64,000 nt of DNA from Lewinellaceae bacterium (GTDB lineage: Bacteria > Bacteroidota > Bacteroidia > Chitinophagales > Saprospiraceae): NCBI GenBank assembly GCA_016716135.1, contig JADJWX010000006.1, forward strand, positions 124,001 through 188,000, given 5' to 3'. The notes below the pieces were generated by a model. It saw nothing but the letters and a program-made list of their open reading frames with translations, did not search any database and was not told the origin of the DNA. The first letter of the stretch is position 1; the number at the start of each line of letters is the position of its first letter. Below are positions 53,215 to 62,370 of this stretch, one piece after another. The position numbers were made by a program, and so were the translations under genes.

Positions 53215-54559
53215 AGGAATTCACCCCACCGGCTTCCCGTTTTTTCTTCCACCAGTTCCCACGGTTGCGGCGGCGGTTTTTCGATTTATTGGATGGCGTT
53301 TCTCCGGAGCCTGGACGCGGTGAAGCGGGCTTGTTTTCCCGGAATGTGGCCTGTTGTCGTGCCGCCGGTGCGGGGCGTTTGCCATTCGGCGGTTGCAAGG
53401 CGACAGGCGCGGCGCCGGTGGGTTCGTAGGGGTGCCCGCTGGCAACGGGCACCTGCTGCCCGATCAGCTGCTGGATATCCTTGAGATAAGCGCGTTCTTC
53501 CGTATCGCAAAACGAGATCGAACTACCGGTGGCCCCGGCGCGGCCCGTGCGACCGATCCGGTGCACGTAAGTTTCCGGCACATTGGGCAATTCGTAGTTG
53601 ACCACGTGGCTCAGTTCATCAATATCGATACCGCGTGCGGCAATATCGGTGGCGACCAGCACCCGGATTTCCTGGTTTTTAAAGGCGTTCAGTGCGCGCA
53701 CGCGGGCTGTCTGCGATTTATTACCATGGATGGCTTCGGCGTAAATTCCGGCTCTGTCCAGGTCGCGGGCCAGTTTGTTGGCGCCGTGTTTGGTACGTGT
53801 GAACACCAGGGCTGTTGCAATAGCCGGGTCTTCGAGCAGGTATTTGAGCAGGTCTTTTTTGTCTTTTTTCTCGACGAAATAGATCTTCTGGTTAACGGTT
53901 TCCGCAGTGGTCGACTCGGGCGTCACTTCCACGTGGGAGGGGTTGGTCAGAATACCCGAAGCGAGTTTCACGATTTCGGGCGCCATCGTAGCCGAGAAAA
54001 AGAGCGACTGCCGGCGTTGCGGCAGTTTGGCCAGTACGCGGCGTACGTCGTGTACAAAACCCATGTCGAGCATGCGGTCGGCCTCATCGAGCACGAACAG
54101 TTCGATGTGGTCGAGGGTGATAAAACCCTGCTGCATCAGGTCGAGCAAACGGCCCGGCGTAGCCACGAGGATGTCCACACCGCGGCGCAGGGCATCGGTT
54201 TGGGGCTTTTGGCCCACCCCACCGAATATGACCAGGTTGCGCAGGGGCAGGTATTTGCCATAGGCGTCGATACTCTCACTGATTTGCAGGGCCAGTTCGC
54301 GCGTTGGGGTCAGGATGAGCGAACGGATACGACGGGGACCGCCACCATGCGCCGCTTGGGTACGCCCGGCGAGCAGTTGGAGAATGGGTACGGAAAAGGC
54401 CGCCGTTTTACCGGTACCGGTTTGTGCGCAGCCCATTAAATCCTTGCCTTGCAGTACAATTGGAATGGCTTGTTGCTGAATAGGTGTAGGGGTTTGGTAG
54501 CCTTCGTCGCGCAGGGCGCGAAGGAGGGGCTCGGTGAGCCCTAAATCATTAAAATTCAT
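53213..54559 (-). CDS. DEAD-box RNA helicase, RhlE-like
   Basis: A 448-residue helicase with every motif in order: Q motif (GYQTPTPIQQQAIP), Walker A AQTGTGKTAAF, PTRELALQI, TPGRLLD, DEADRMLDMG, SAT, VFTRTKHGANKLARDL, ATDIAARGID and HRIGRTGRAG. The C-terminal about 75 residues are basic and low in complexity (KNRRRNRGNWWKKKRE), typical of RhlE-type enzymes that remodel RNA in ribosome assembly or decay. The exact subfamily is a judgement. Confidence 0.92.
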   Translation of the reverse strand: MNFNDLGLTEPLLRALRDEGYQTPTPIQQQAIPIVLQGKDLMGCAQTGTGKTAAFSVPILQLLAGRTQAAHGGGPRRIRSLILTPTRELALQISESIDAYGKYLPLRNLVIFGGVGQKPQTDALRRGVDILVATPGRLLDLMQQGFITLDHIELFVLDEADRMLDMGFVHDVRRVLAKLPQRRQSLFFSATMAPEIVKLASGILTNPSHVEVTPESTTAETVNQKIYFVEKKDKKDLLKYLLEDPAIATALVFTRTKHGANKLARDLDRAGIYAEAIHGNKSQTARVRALNAFKNQEIRVLVATDIAARGIDIDELSHVVNYELPNVPETYVHRIGRTGRAGATGSSISFCDTEERAYLKDIQQLIGQQVPVASGHPYEPTGAAPVALQPPNGKRPAPAARQQATFRENKPASPRPGSGETPSNKSKNRRRNRGNWWKKKREAGGVNS

Positions 54560-54679
54560 GTTGAAAAATTACGTGTAAAAAGGGCGAAGGGTCTTACACG
54601 TCGTTACTGTGGGGTTGTTTTTTGGGCTAAAAACTGCCTGTTTCGAGTGCAAAAGCATCTTCTTTTGTTAAATATTGGG

Positions 54680-54687
54680 CAAAGATA
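54680..54687 (-). promoter_or_regulatory. Bacteroidota -7 promoter element (minus strand)
   Basis: The minus strand reads TATCTTTG, an exact TAnnTTTG match, about 120 bases before the DEAD-box start codon. The leader between them contains no open frame of note. Confidence 0.45.
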
Positions 54688-54793
54688 GGGGAGAAATCCA
54701 TTTTTTCCCAAGGCTGAAGCCCTGGGCTGATAATTGGGAGAGAATGTTCCCCGGAAACAACAAATTCCAATTTGGGTCTTACCGTCTCCATCA

Positions 54794-54889
54794 AAGCATT
54801 TCTCCACCCAGGCATTTCTATGTTCAGGCATTTCTCCGCCCAGGCATTTCTTCGCCCAGGCATTTCTCCGCCCAGGCATTTATGCCTGG
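54794..54889. repeat. Six tandem 16-bp units AGGCATTTCTNCGCCC
   Basis: Six 16-base units follow one another without spacers; units 3 and 5 are identical and the last ends in the palindrome AGGCATTTATGCCTGG. Upstream, GGCTGAAGCCCTGGGCT (54713-54729) has a related word. It lies between the lepA stop and the DEAD-box promoter. No spacers separate the units, so it is not a CRISPR array. Confidence 0.8.
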
Positions 54890-54919
54890 GAAAATATTAA
54901 TCATTCAACTTCAACACCT

Positions 54920-56693
54920 TCAAAATGCCTCCTGCGGTACTTCCACGTTGCCGAACTGTTTCATCCGTTTTTTACCGGCTTTTTGCTTTTCCAGCAGCTT
55001 GCGTTTCCGCGTGATGTCGCCGCCGTAGCATTTGGCCGTCACGTCCTTGCGCATGGCGCTGATGGTTTCGCGGGCGATGACTTTTTGGCCGATAGCCGCC
55101 TGAATGGCGATCTGGAATTGCTGGCGCGGGAGCAATTCCTTCAGTTTTTCGCACATGCGCCGGCCCATATGCTCGGCTTTGCTGCGGTGCACGAGCGCGG
55201 AAAGCGCATCCACCTGGTCGCCGTTTAGCTTGATATCGAGTTTGACGAGGTCCGTTTCGCGGTAGTCGAGGATGTGATAGTCGAAGGAGGCGTAGCCGCG
55301 CGTGACCGATTTGAGTTTGTCGTAAAAGTCAAACACAATTTCCGCAAGCGGCATGTGGAAGGTAAGTTCCAGCCGCGTGGGTGTGAGGTAGGTTTGTTTT
55401 TGAAGAATGCCGCGTTTTTCGAGGCAGAGGGTCATGATGTTGCCGATATATTCCGGCTTGGTAATGATCTGGGCGTAGATGTAGGGCTCTTCGACCGATT
55501 CGAGCCGGTTCGGGTCGGGCAGTTCGGAGGGCTGGCGCACCAGGAAGCGTTTGCCTTTCACTTCGGTGGCGTAATAGGGGCACGTTCGGCACCGTCGTGA
55601 TAATGTCCTGATCAAATTCGCGCTGCAAACGTTCCTGCACAATTTCCAGGTGCAACATTCCCAAAAAGCCACAACGAAAACCAAATCCCAGGGCTGCCGA
55701 GGTTTCCGGCTCGAAGACCAGGGAGGCATCGTTGAGTTGTAATTTTTCGAGGGAGTCACGCAAATCTTCAAAATCATCGTTGTCCAGCGGATACACGCCT
55801 GCAAACACCATGGGCTTAACTTCCTCAAATCCTTTGACCGGCTTGTCGCAGGGATTGACCACATGTGTAATCGTATCCCCCACTTTAATTTCGCGGCTGA
55901 TCTTGATCCCGGTAATCACATAGCCCACATTGCCGGCTTTAAGCTCGCCGGTCACCTGCTGGCCCAGGCGAAGAATACCGACTTCTTCGGCAGCTACTTC
56001 TTTACCGGTGTTGTAAAATTTGATTCTATCGCCCTTGCGCAAGGTGCCGTTCATTACCCGCACGTAGGCCACCACACCGCGGTAAGAGTTGAACATGGAG
56101 TCGAAGATCATCGTTTGCAGGGGCGCTTCCGGGTCGCCGGTAGGCGCCGGAATGCGGTCGACCACGGCGGCCAGAATGTTGTCCACACCAATGCCGGTGC
56201 GGCCCGAAGCGGAAATAATATCTTCCCGTTTGCAACCGATGAGATCGATAATCTGATCCTGCACTTCCTCGATATTCGCTGTGTCCATATCCACTTTGTT
56301 CACGATCGGGATAATCTCCAGGTCGTGCTCCACCGCGAGGTAGAGGTTGCTGATCGTTTGTGCCTGAATGCCCTGCGTGGCGTCTACGAGCAACAGGGCG
56401 CCTTCGCAGGCCGCAATGGAACGGCTTACTTCGTAGGAAAAGTCGACGTGGCCCGGAGTATCAATCAGGTTAAACAGGTACTCCTGCCCGTCGGCCGGGT
56501 GTATGTATTGCATCTGGATCGCATGGCTTTTGATCGTGATGCCGCGCTCGCGCTCGAGGTCCATGTTGTCCAGGGCCTGGTCCTGCATATCCCGCTGGCT
56601 GATGGTATGGGTATGTTCCAGCAGGCGGTCGGCCAGGGTGCTTTTGCCGTGGTCAATATGGGCGATGATGCAGAAGTTGCGTATATTTTTCAT
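54920..56693 (-). CDS. lepA: Elongation factor 4 (LepA), frameshifted
   Basis: The N-terminal frame has the GTPase motifs AHIDHGKST, DTPGHVDF and NKVDMD and continues through domain II to QEFDQ-type sequence (ERLQREFDQDIITTVPN). The C-terminal frame resumes YYATEVKGKRF and ends with the LepA-specific domain (KRKLLEKQKAGKKRMKQFG and VEVPQEAF). Removing one C from the CCCC run (plus-strand GGGG at 55577-55580) restores VPYYATEV and a 590-residue protein, the normal LepA size. LepA is a conserved ribosome back-translocase; loss by a single homopolymer base with everything else intact suggests a sequence error. Confidence 0.93.
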
Positions 56694-56773
56694 TCTGTTG
56701 AATGAATGGGTGATTTTGTTGTTGATGCGTTGACAGCCGGGGAAAAATAAAATACGCCCCCGTTTTGGGCGCG

Positions 56774-56781
56774 CAAAGATA
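56774..56781 (-). promoter_or_regulatory. Bacteroidota -7 promoter element of lepA
   Basis: The minus strand reads TATCTTTG, an exact TAnnTTTG match, about 80 bases upstream of the lepA ATG. Confidence 0.45.
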
Positions 56782-56810
56782 GGCTGTTTTACTGGATATT
56801 GGCGTTCGAA

Positions 56811-57389
56811 TTAAAACTCTACATTCCGGTAGAGGGCTGCCAGGGCCAGCTCAACATCAACCGATCGAAAGTAGACCGAGTTTTCCAGATTGACCACACT
56901 GGATTCCCGCCACAGGTCGGGCGCTTCGCGGAAAAAACTGAGAATTTCCGGCGCATCCTGCCGGATCAGCACATATTCCCGGAAACTGGGCAAGCTTCGA
57001 AATTCCAAAAATTTTTGCTGCCGGTCATAGGCTTCCGTGGAGGCGGAGAGCACTTCAATGATCAGCAGCGGGTTTATGATCGCGTGGGCGTGTTGCTCGG
57101 CGGAAACCGGTTTTTCCGCAACCACTACCGCATCCGGGTACAAATAGAAATTGTAGTGCGGGAGATAGACTTTTTGGTCGCTGCCGAAAATTTCGAAGCC
57201 GGTTTTATTTTTAAAAATCTGGTCGAGCTCGGACAAAACATTGCGGGTTATCCGGTTGTGTGAAATGGTTCCTCCTGGCATGGGTCGTATTTCGCCGTTA
57301 TAAAATTCATAGCGCTCCCCTGCCCGGGCCTCTGTCTGCAGGTATTCCGCTAAAGTGTATCGTTTCGTCTCACTGGCTGTCGCAGTCAT
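56811..57389 (-). CDS. Uma2 family (DUF820) putative endonuclease
   Basis: A 192-residue protein. Key motifs are the N-terminal YEFYNGEIRPM, SHNRITRNVLSEL, LYPDAVVV and LLIIEVLSASTEAYDR, which form the PD-(D/E)XK-like site of Uma2 proteins (Asp in YPD, Glu in IEV). These are abundant in cyanobacteria and some Bacteroidota, often in many copies, and their role is unsettled. The start follows an AT-rich leader. It stands alone between lepA and the OmpA gene. Confidence 0.88.
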   Translation of the reverse strand: MTATASETKRYTLAEYLQTEARAGERYEFYNGEIRPMPGGTISHNRITRNVLSELDQIFKNKTGFEIFGSDQKVYLPHYNFYLYPDAVVVAEKPVSAEQHAHAIINPLLIIEVLSASTEAYDRQQKFLEFRSLPSFREYVLIRQDAPEILSFFREAPDLWRESSVVNLENSVYFRSVDVELALAALYRNVEF

Positions 57390-57529
57390 CGTATCGCGTA
57401 TTTTTACACAAATATACTTTTTTGCGGCCGGAATCCGGGCTTTTCATCCCTGGCCACGCAGCATTTTGGCAGTTTATTGCACCCCAAAAAGATACCGGTC
57501 CAATGACCTTCGTTTAAATTAAAATAAAC

Positions 57530-58639
57530 ATGTCAAAATTTCATTTTGCAACATTTACCCGCCTGCGCCAAGGCTCCGGCGTATTGGTTCGTTTCCTGAT
57601 TTGCTTGCTCCTGCCTTTCTCCGTCACTGCACAGTCCGTTTTCGATTCACTGCGGGTAGCACACTCCGCGGAATTGTTTTTCGCCTTCGGCAAACACGAC
57701 CTGAGCGCCGAAGCGGAACATACGCTCGATTCGGTAGCCGACTATTGGAACAACCGGAAGCCTGTCGTCAAACTGCGCATTACCGCGCACACCGACTCCG
57801 TGGGCAGCCTGGCAAACAACCTGGCACTCTCGCAACGCCGGGCCGGGGCCGCAAAATCGGGTTTGTCCAAACGCGGCGTACCAGCAGAAAAAATCGAGCT
57901 GGCCTACTTTGGCGAGCGCAAACCCGTGGCCGTCAACGCAACCGAGGAAGGCCGCCAGCGCAACCGGCGCGCCTCCATTGAAATTTTCACCAGCATCCCG
58001 ATGGTGCCCTATTCCGGCCAGGTAAAAGATCAGCAGACCGGCGCCGGCATTCCGGCTACCGTGCATTTTTCCACCCGCAGCCGGCGCGACTCGGTGCATA
58101 CCGATTCCGTCGGATTTTACTCGGTGCAGTTGCCCAAAGATTCGGTGGTAAAAATTGAAGCGTTTGCCGAAGGCTACTTTTTCAAGTCGGTCATGCAACG
58201 CATTTACGGCTCACCGGAAATGCTCCGGCGCATGCAAAACCAACCGGCCGAACTGACGCTGGCGCCGGCGAAAGTGGGCGAGAAAGCGGCCATCAATAAT
58301 TTATTTTTTGTGGGAAACCAGGCCGTTCTGCTCAAATCCTCGGAACCGGAGTTGCCCAAGGTGTTGAAATTTATGCAGATCAACCCCGGCCTGGAGGTCG
58401 AGATTGCCGGCCACATCAATCACCCCGGTACAGCGCCCGAAGCCCTCGAAACCTGGGAGTGGGAACTCTCCGTCAACCGGGCCAAACTGGTGTACGAGTA
58501 CCTGCTTAAAAACGGCATTGCCGCAGCCCGCATGTCATACAAAGGCTACGGCAATACCGAAATGTTGTTTCCAAACCGCGGCGCTTCCGAGGAACAACAG
58601 GAGCAAAACCGGCGGGTGGAAATACGTGTGCTGAAATGA
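57530..58639 (+). CDS. Protein with two OmpA domains flanking a beta-sandwich
   Basis: A 369-residue exported protein (signal LIRFLICLLLPFSVTAQ-type, near residues 22-35). The first OmpA-like domain (about 45-150) has ITAHTDSVGSLANNLALSQRRA and EGRQRNRRASIEI. The middle (about 160-220) resembles a carboxypeptidase-regulatory sandwich (TGAGIPATVHFSTRSRRDSV). The second OmpA-like domain (about 255-369) has VEIAGHINHPGT, LSVNRAKLVYEYLLKNGI and EQNRRVEIRVL. OmpA domains bind peptidoglycan, so the protein could hold two sites in the cell wall. There is no beta-barrel. The left arm of the next hairpin overlaps its stop codon. Confidence 0.83.
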   Translation: MSKFHFATFTRLRQGSGVLVRFLICLLLPFSVTAQSVFDSLRVAHSAELFFAFGKHDLSAEAEHTLDSVADYWNNRKPVVKLRITAHTDSVGSLANNLALSQRRAGAAKSGLSKRGVPAEKIELAYFGERKPVAVNATEEGRQRNRRASIEIFTSIPMVPYSGQVKDQQTGAGIPATVHFSTRSRRDSVHTDSVGFYSVQLPKDSVVKIEAFAEGYFFKSVMQRIYGSPEMLRRMQNQPAELTLAPAKVGEKAAINNLFFVGNQAVLLKSSEPELPKVLKFMQINPGLEVEIAGHINHPGTAPEALETWEWELSVNRAKLVYEYLLKNGIAAARMSYKGYGNTEMLFPNRGASEEQQEQNRRVEIRVLK

Positions 58640-58785
58640 TTTACGATTTACGAAGTACGATTTACGATTATTACACCACTTCGGGATGGGAAGGTTCCAT
58701 GTAGTTGAGATTTCTTCAGAAGGCATCCACTTCCCTTATCCAGTATGGTGAACCAATCGTAAATCGTACTTCGTAAATCGTAAAT
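58639..58785. repeat. Word-repeat hairpin (ATTTACG units), 31-bp perfect arms
   Basis: Each arm consists of repeats of the word TTTACGA, interrupted by AGTACGA; the arms at 58639-58669 and 58755-58785 are exact complements over 31 bases. The loop of about 85 bases ends in ATGGTGAACCAAT, a module also found beside the repeat arms near 30841. It lies between convergent genes. Confidence 0.85.
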
Positions 58786-58795
58786 TCACAAATCA

Positions 58796-59404
58796 CTACG
58801 ATTTCCGCCACTTAATCGTGCAGCCCAGCGCTTTCGTTTCTTTTGTAGACACATCTTTGCCTGCGCGCAGGTCGTCGATAGCGTTCTCCAGGTATTTTTC
58901 CTTTACGGCATCGGCATCTTCGTGGTTGTCGTCGATGGCTCCGATGTAGCGCACGACGCGGTCTTTATCGAGCAGATACACGTGCGGCGTGCGGGTAGCG
59001 CCGTATGCTTTGGCAATTTCCTGGGTTTCGTCGTAGAGGTACACAAAGGGGAATTTCTTCGACTTGGCGCGTTTTTTCATGTTGTCGAAGCTGTCTTCCG
59101 GCTGGCGGTCTTTGTCGTTGGGGTTGATGGCCACGACCGGATAGCCCAGCTTCGAATATTTTTTGTGCAGGGCAATGATGCGGTCTTCGTACGCCTTGGC
59201 GTATGGGCAATGGTTGCAGGTGAAGATCAGGATGTAGCCTTCAGCCTTTTTCATGCCTGCCAGCGAGACCATTTTCCCATTGACATTTTTCAGGTTGAAA
59301 TCGCGGGCAGTGTCGCCAACATGATAACCTTCGTGCACCGGCAGGGTAAACGACCAGGCCACCAGCGCCACAGCCACAGAAAGGAGGGAGAGTACTTTTT
59401 TCAT
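58796..59404 (-). CDS. Exported thioredoxin-fold protein (AhpC/TSA-like)
   Basis: A 202-residue protein with a signal peptide (KKVLSLLSVAVALVAWSF). The active-site motif is CNHC (Cys63-Cys66) in ILIFTCNHCPYAKAYEDRI, typical of the Bacteroidota redoxin group that carries CxHC in place of CGPC. GYPVVAINPNDKDRQPEDSF and TRTPHVYLLDKDRVVRYIG complete the fold. It is probably a periplasmic thiol oxidoreductase. It follows a TlpA-like gene on the same strand by about 75 bases. Confidence 0.87.
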   Translation of the reverse strand: MKKVLSLLSVAVALVAWSFTLPVHEGYHVGDTARDFNLKNVNGKMVSLAGMKKAEGYILIFTCNHCPYAKAYEDRIIALHKKYSKLGYPVVAINPNDKDRQPEDSFDNMKKRAKSKKFPFVYLYDETQEIAKAYGATRTPHVYLLDKDRVVRYIGAIDDNHEDADAVKEKYLENAIDDLRAGKDVSTKETKALGCTIKWRKS

Positions 59405-59479
59405 AATTTTTAGACGTTTTTATTGTGTAAAACAATGCTTTTCGCGCCTTGCGGTTTTGAACCGGAAGGCGGATGATAC

Positions 59480-59968
59480 TTACGGTGTTTTCAGCGCTTC
59501 TAAAATTGTGGACTCCAGTTCGTCGTAGTGCAGGCGTTTTTCAAAAAAACGTTCAAAGCCGCGGCCTTTGCTGACAATGAGTGTCGCCGGAATAGCGCCG
59601 GTCCATTCGGTGCTCACCAGGTCGATCCAGGTATTGGGGGTGCGTTCGTCCATGTAAACGACCGTGCTTTTCAACTTTTTCCGCTTCACGAAGGGCTTCA
59701 CTTTTTTATCCACATCGCGGCTGAAATCGTTGCTGATGAGCACTACTTTCACGTTCTTCCCGGCGTATTCGGCATTTAATTTTTCAAAATCGGGCAGCTC
59801 GGCCACACAGGGCGCGCACCAGGTTGCCCAAAAATTAAGCACGTAAATCGTATCGGAATCATTGTTTTTCCAGGCCGTGATCTGGTCGGCCTTGATGTAC
59901 GGGATTTCCTGGGCGGCCAGGCCGAACCCGGAAACAAGCAACAGGGCGGCAAACAGCAGTTTTTTCAT
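59480..59968 (-). CDS. TlpA-like thiol-disulfide oxidoreductase
   Basis: A 162-residue protein with a signal peptide (KKLLFAALLLVSGFGLAAQ) and a thioredoxin fold with the active site WCAPC (Cys51-Cys54) in LNFWATWCAPCVAELPDFEKL. VVLISNDFSRDVDKKVKPFV and the cis-proline region GAIPATLIVSKG are visible. It reduces disulfides in the periplasm, for example for cytochrome maturation or rescue of oxidised proteins. It is likely the first gene of a pair with the following redoxin. Confidence 0.88.
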   Translation of the reverse strand: MKKLLFAALLLVSGFGLAAQEIPYIKADQITAWKNNDSDTIYVLNFWATWCAPCVAELPDFEKLNAEYAGKNVKVVLISNDFSRDVDKKVKPFVKRKKLKSTVVYMDERTPNTWIDLVSTEWTGAIPATLIVSKGRGFERFFEKRLHYDELESTILEALKTP

Positions 59969-60151
59969 AAGTCATTGCTAATAACGCCCGATTACCGGAA
60001 GTGTTTGTCTGGAATCGACAGAAGTTGCAGCCCGGGCAGTATTCTGCGACAATTTTGAAGCATGCGCCGTCTATCGACAGGATTTTACCATTTTCTGACG
60101 CCAATTTGCCCCTTTCCGCCTATTCTTGCGGCTTAAAAAATAAACCTATCT

Positions 60152-61249
60152 ATGAAAATTCAAATCCTGACACTCGCGCTTTGCTGCATCGCACCGGCCC
60201 TGCTGCCCGCACAAAATCCCCACAATGCGACACAGCCAACAGCCAACAGCCCAAAACCAATAGCCGAATCGCACCTGAAAAATATCCGCCAACTGACCTT
60301 TGGCGGCGACAACGCCGAAGCCTACTGGAGCCCCAACAGCCAGTGGCTGACCTTTCAAAGCAACAATGCGGCCTGGGGACTGCAATGCGACCACATTTTC
60401 GCCATGGATGTAAAAAAAGCGGCAAATAACCAGGCGTACCAACCCCGCGCCATCAGTGGGGGAAAAGGCCGGACGACCTGCTCCTTTTTTATGCCTGACG
60501 GCAAAAACATCATTTTTGCCAGCACCATGTCGGCCGCCGACACCTGCCCGCCCACGCCCAACCTGCGCCAGGGCGGCAAGTACCTCTGGCCGATTTACGA
60601 CTCATATGACCTGTACGTAGCCGACCTGAACGGCAAAAATGTCAAACGCCTCACCGACACCCCCGGCTACGATGCCGAAGCCGTACTTAGCCCCAAAGGC
60701 GATAAAATTCTGTTTACCAGCACCCGCTCCGGCGACCTGGAACTCTGGACGATGGACCTCGACGGGAAAAACCTGAAGCAAATCACTTTCGATCTGGGCT
60801 ACGACGGCGGCGCTTTTTTCAGCCCCGACGGGTCAAAAATTGTATTCCGGGCCAGCCGGCCTAAAACCGACGCCGAGATCAACGAGTACCGCGAACTGCT
60901 CAGCCAGGGCCTGGTGGCGCCGACGAACATGGAAATTTTTGTGTGCAATGTCGACGGCAGCAACCTGCGGCAGATCACCAACCTGGGGAAAGCCAACTGG
61001 GCGCCGTATTTCCACCCTTCGGGCAAAAAGATCATTTTTTCAAGCAACCACCACTCCGAACGGGGTTACGATTTTCAACTGTTCATGATCAACGAAGACG
61101 GCTCCGGCCTGGAACAGATCACCTCGGAAAGCATTTTCAACTCCTTCCCGATGTTTTCGCCGGACGGCAAAAAATTGGCCTTCAGCAGCAACCGCAACAA
61201 CGGCGGCACCCGCGACACGAATGTGTTTGTGGCCGATTGGGTGGATTAA
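60152..61249 (+). CDS. TolB-like PD40 beta-propeller protein
   Basis: A 365-residue exported protein (signal IQILTLALCCIAPALLPAQ). PD40 blades occur throughout: GGDNAEAYWSPNSQWLTFQS, AVLSPKGDKILFTSTRSGD, GAFFSPDGSKIVFRASRP, PYFHPSGKKIIFSSN and PMFSPDGKKLAFSSNRN. This is the C-terminal propeller of TolB without the TolB N-terminal domain. A role in periplasmic protein interaction is inferred. A near-consensus -7 element (TATTCTTG) lies 23 bases before the ATG. Confidence 0.85.
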   Translation: MKIQILTLALCCIAPALLPAQNPHNATQPTANSPKPIAESHLKNIRQLTFGGDNAEAYWSPNSQWLTFQSNNAAWGLQCDHIFAMDVKKAANNQAYQPRAISGGKGRTTCSFFMPDGKNIIFASTMSAADTCPPTPNLRQGGKYLWPIYDSYDLYVADLNGKNVKRLTDTPGYDAEAVLSPKGDKILFTSTRSGDLELWTMDLDGKNLKQITFDLGYDGGAFFSPDGSKIVFRASRPKTDAEINEYRELLSQGLVAPTNMEIFVCNVDGSNLRQITNLGKANWAPYFHPSGKKIIFSSNHHSERGYDFQLFMINEDGSGLEQITSESIFNSFPMFSPDGKKLAFSSNRNNGGTRDTNVFVADWVD

Positions 61250-61296
61250 TCGCCCCTACGGGCATCGTGGAGAAATTTACCGATTTTGGCCCCAAA

Positions 61297-62334
61297 ATGG
61301 TTACTTCTGATTCACTGGAATTTATTGTCCAACGTTTTTTTAACCCGGATGACACACCGGAAACTGACCCGGTCGGCGCAGGAAATATTAACGACACCTT
61401 CCGGGTTGCGTTTGAACAGGCGGGCAAAACCCATTCCTGGCTGCTTCAGCGGCTCAACCACCAGGTATTCACCGACCCGGAGGCAGTCATGCACAATATC
61501 CGGCTGGTGGCAGCGCACCTGAGCCGGCAGCCAGATTTTCCATTGGCCGTACCCGCCCCGCTCCCGGGCCTCGATGGGCGCCTGCTCCAGCGCGATGCGG
61601 CCGGCAACTACTGGCGCGTATTTCCATTTTTTGAAAACACGTATGCGCCGGAGCAATTGCCCGATGCCGCCGTGGCGTTTGAAGCCGCGTCGGCGTATGG
61701 CCGTTTTTTAGGGGCTTTGCGGGACTGTTCCGCCGAAAATATTCGCGAAACCATTCCCGGTTTTCACGATACCGACCGGCGCTGGGAGCAGTTTCTGGCG
61801 ACAGTCCGGGAAGATCCCGCCGGCCGCGTAATCGGTGTTTCTGCTGAAATTAAATTGTTGCACGACCTGAAACCCGTTTTTGACGAAGTCAGCAGCCTGA
61901 AACGGTCGGGCGCGCTGCCGCTTCGCGTGGTGCACAACGACACCAAGGCCGGCAATGTTTTGCTTGACACTGCTACAGGAAAAGCGGTGGCAGTGATCGA
62001 CTGGGACACGATAATGCCCGGGACGGTGCTATCCGATTTTGGCGATATGGTGCGCAGTTTTACACCCGATGTTGTGGAGGATGTGGCCGGCCCGGTACAC
62101 TTGCGCAAAGAAATACTGGATGCCCTGACGCATGGATTTCTGGAAACAACTGAAGATTTTCTGACGGACACCGAGCGCAGGCATCTGCTGTTAGGCGCCC
62201 GGTGGATCATTGGAGAGCAGGCGTTGCGTTTTTTGACCGATTACCTGGCCGGCGACCGCTACTACAAAATCCGGTACCCGGAGCACAATCTGGTGCGGGC
62301 GCGGAATCAGCTGGCCCTGTTTGCGGAACTTTAA
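61297..62334 (+). CDS. APH-fold kinase, NahK-like (N-acetylhexosamine 1-kinase type)
   Basis: About 345 residues. The protein-kinase-like fold of aminoglycoside phosphotransferases shows in GAGNINDTFRVAFEQ, the catalytic loop VVHNDTKAGNVLLD and the metal site VIDWDTIMPGT. WLLQRLNHQVFTDPEAVMHNI and FGDMVRSFTPDVVED match the group that phosphorylates N-acetylhexosamines or other sugars. The ATG gives MVTSDSLEFIVQRFF; a GTG ten codons earlier is also possible. It starts shortly after the PD40 gene and may be co-transcribed. Confidence 0.82.
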   Translation: MVTSDSLEFIVQRFFNPDDTPETDPVGAGNINDTFRVAFEQAGKTHSWLLQRLNHQVFTDPEAVMHNIRLVAAHLSRQPDFPLAVPAPLPGLDGRLLQRDAAGNYWRVFPFFENTYAPEQLPDAAVAFEAASAYGRFLGALRDCSAENIRETIPGFHDTDRRWEQFLATVREDPAGRVIGVSAEIKLLHDLKPVFDEVSSLKRSGALPLRVVHNDTKAGNVLLDTATGKAVAVIDWDTIMPGTVLSDFGDMVRSFTPDVVEDVAGPVHLRKEILDALTHGFLETTEDFLTDTERRHLLLGARWIIGEQALRFLTDYLAGDRYYKIRYPEHNLVRARNQLALFAEL

Positions 62335-62370
62335 GAAAAAGATTTTTCAATAAAATTTGGAAAAGCGCAG

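Noticed and set aside
54794..54889. Possible CRISPR array
   Set aside because: Units are 16 bases long, follow directly without unique spacers, and no cas gene is near.
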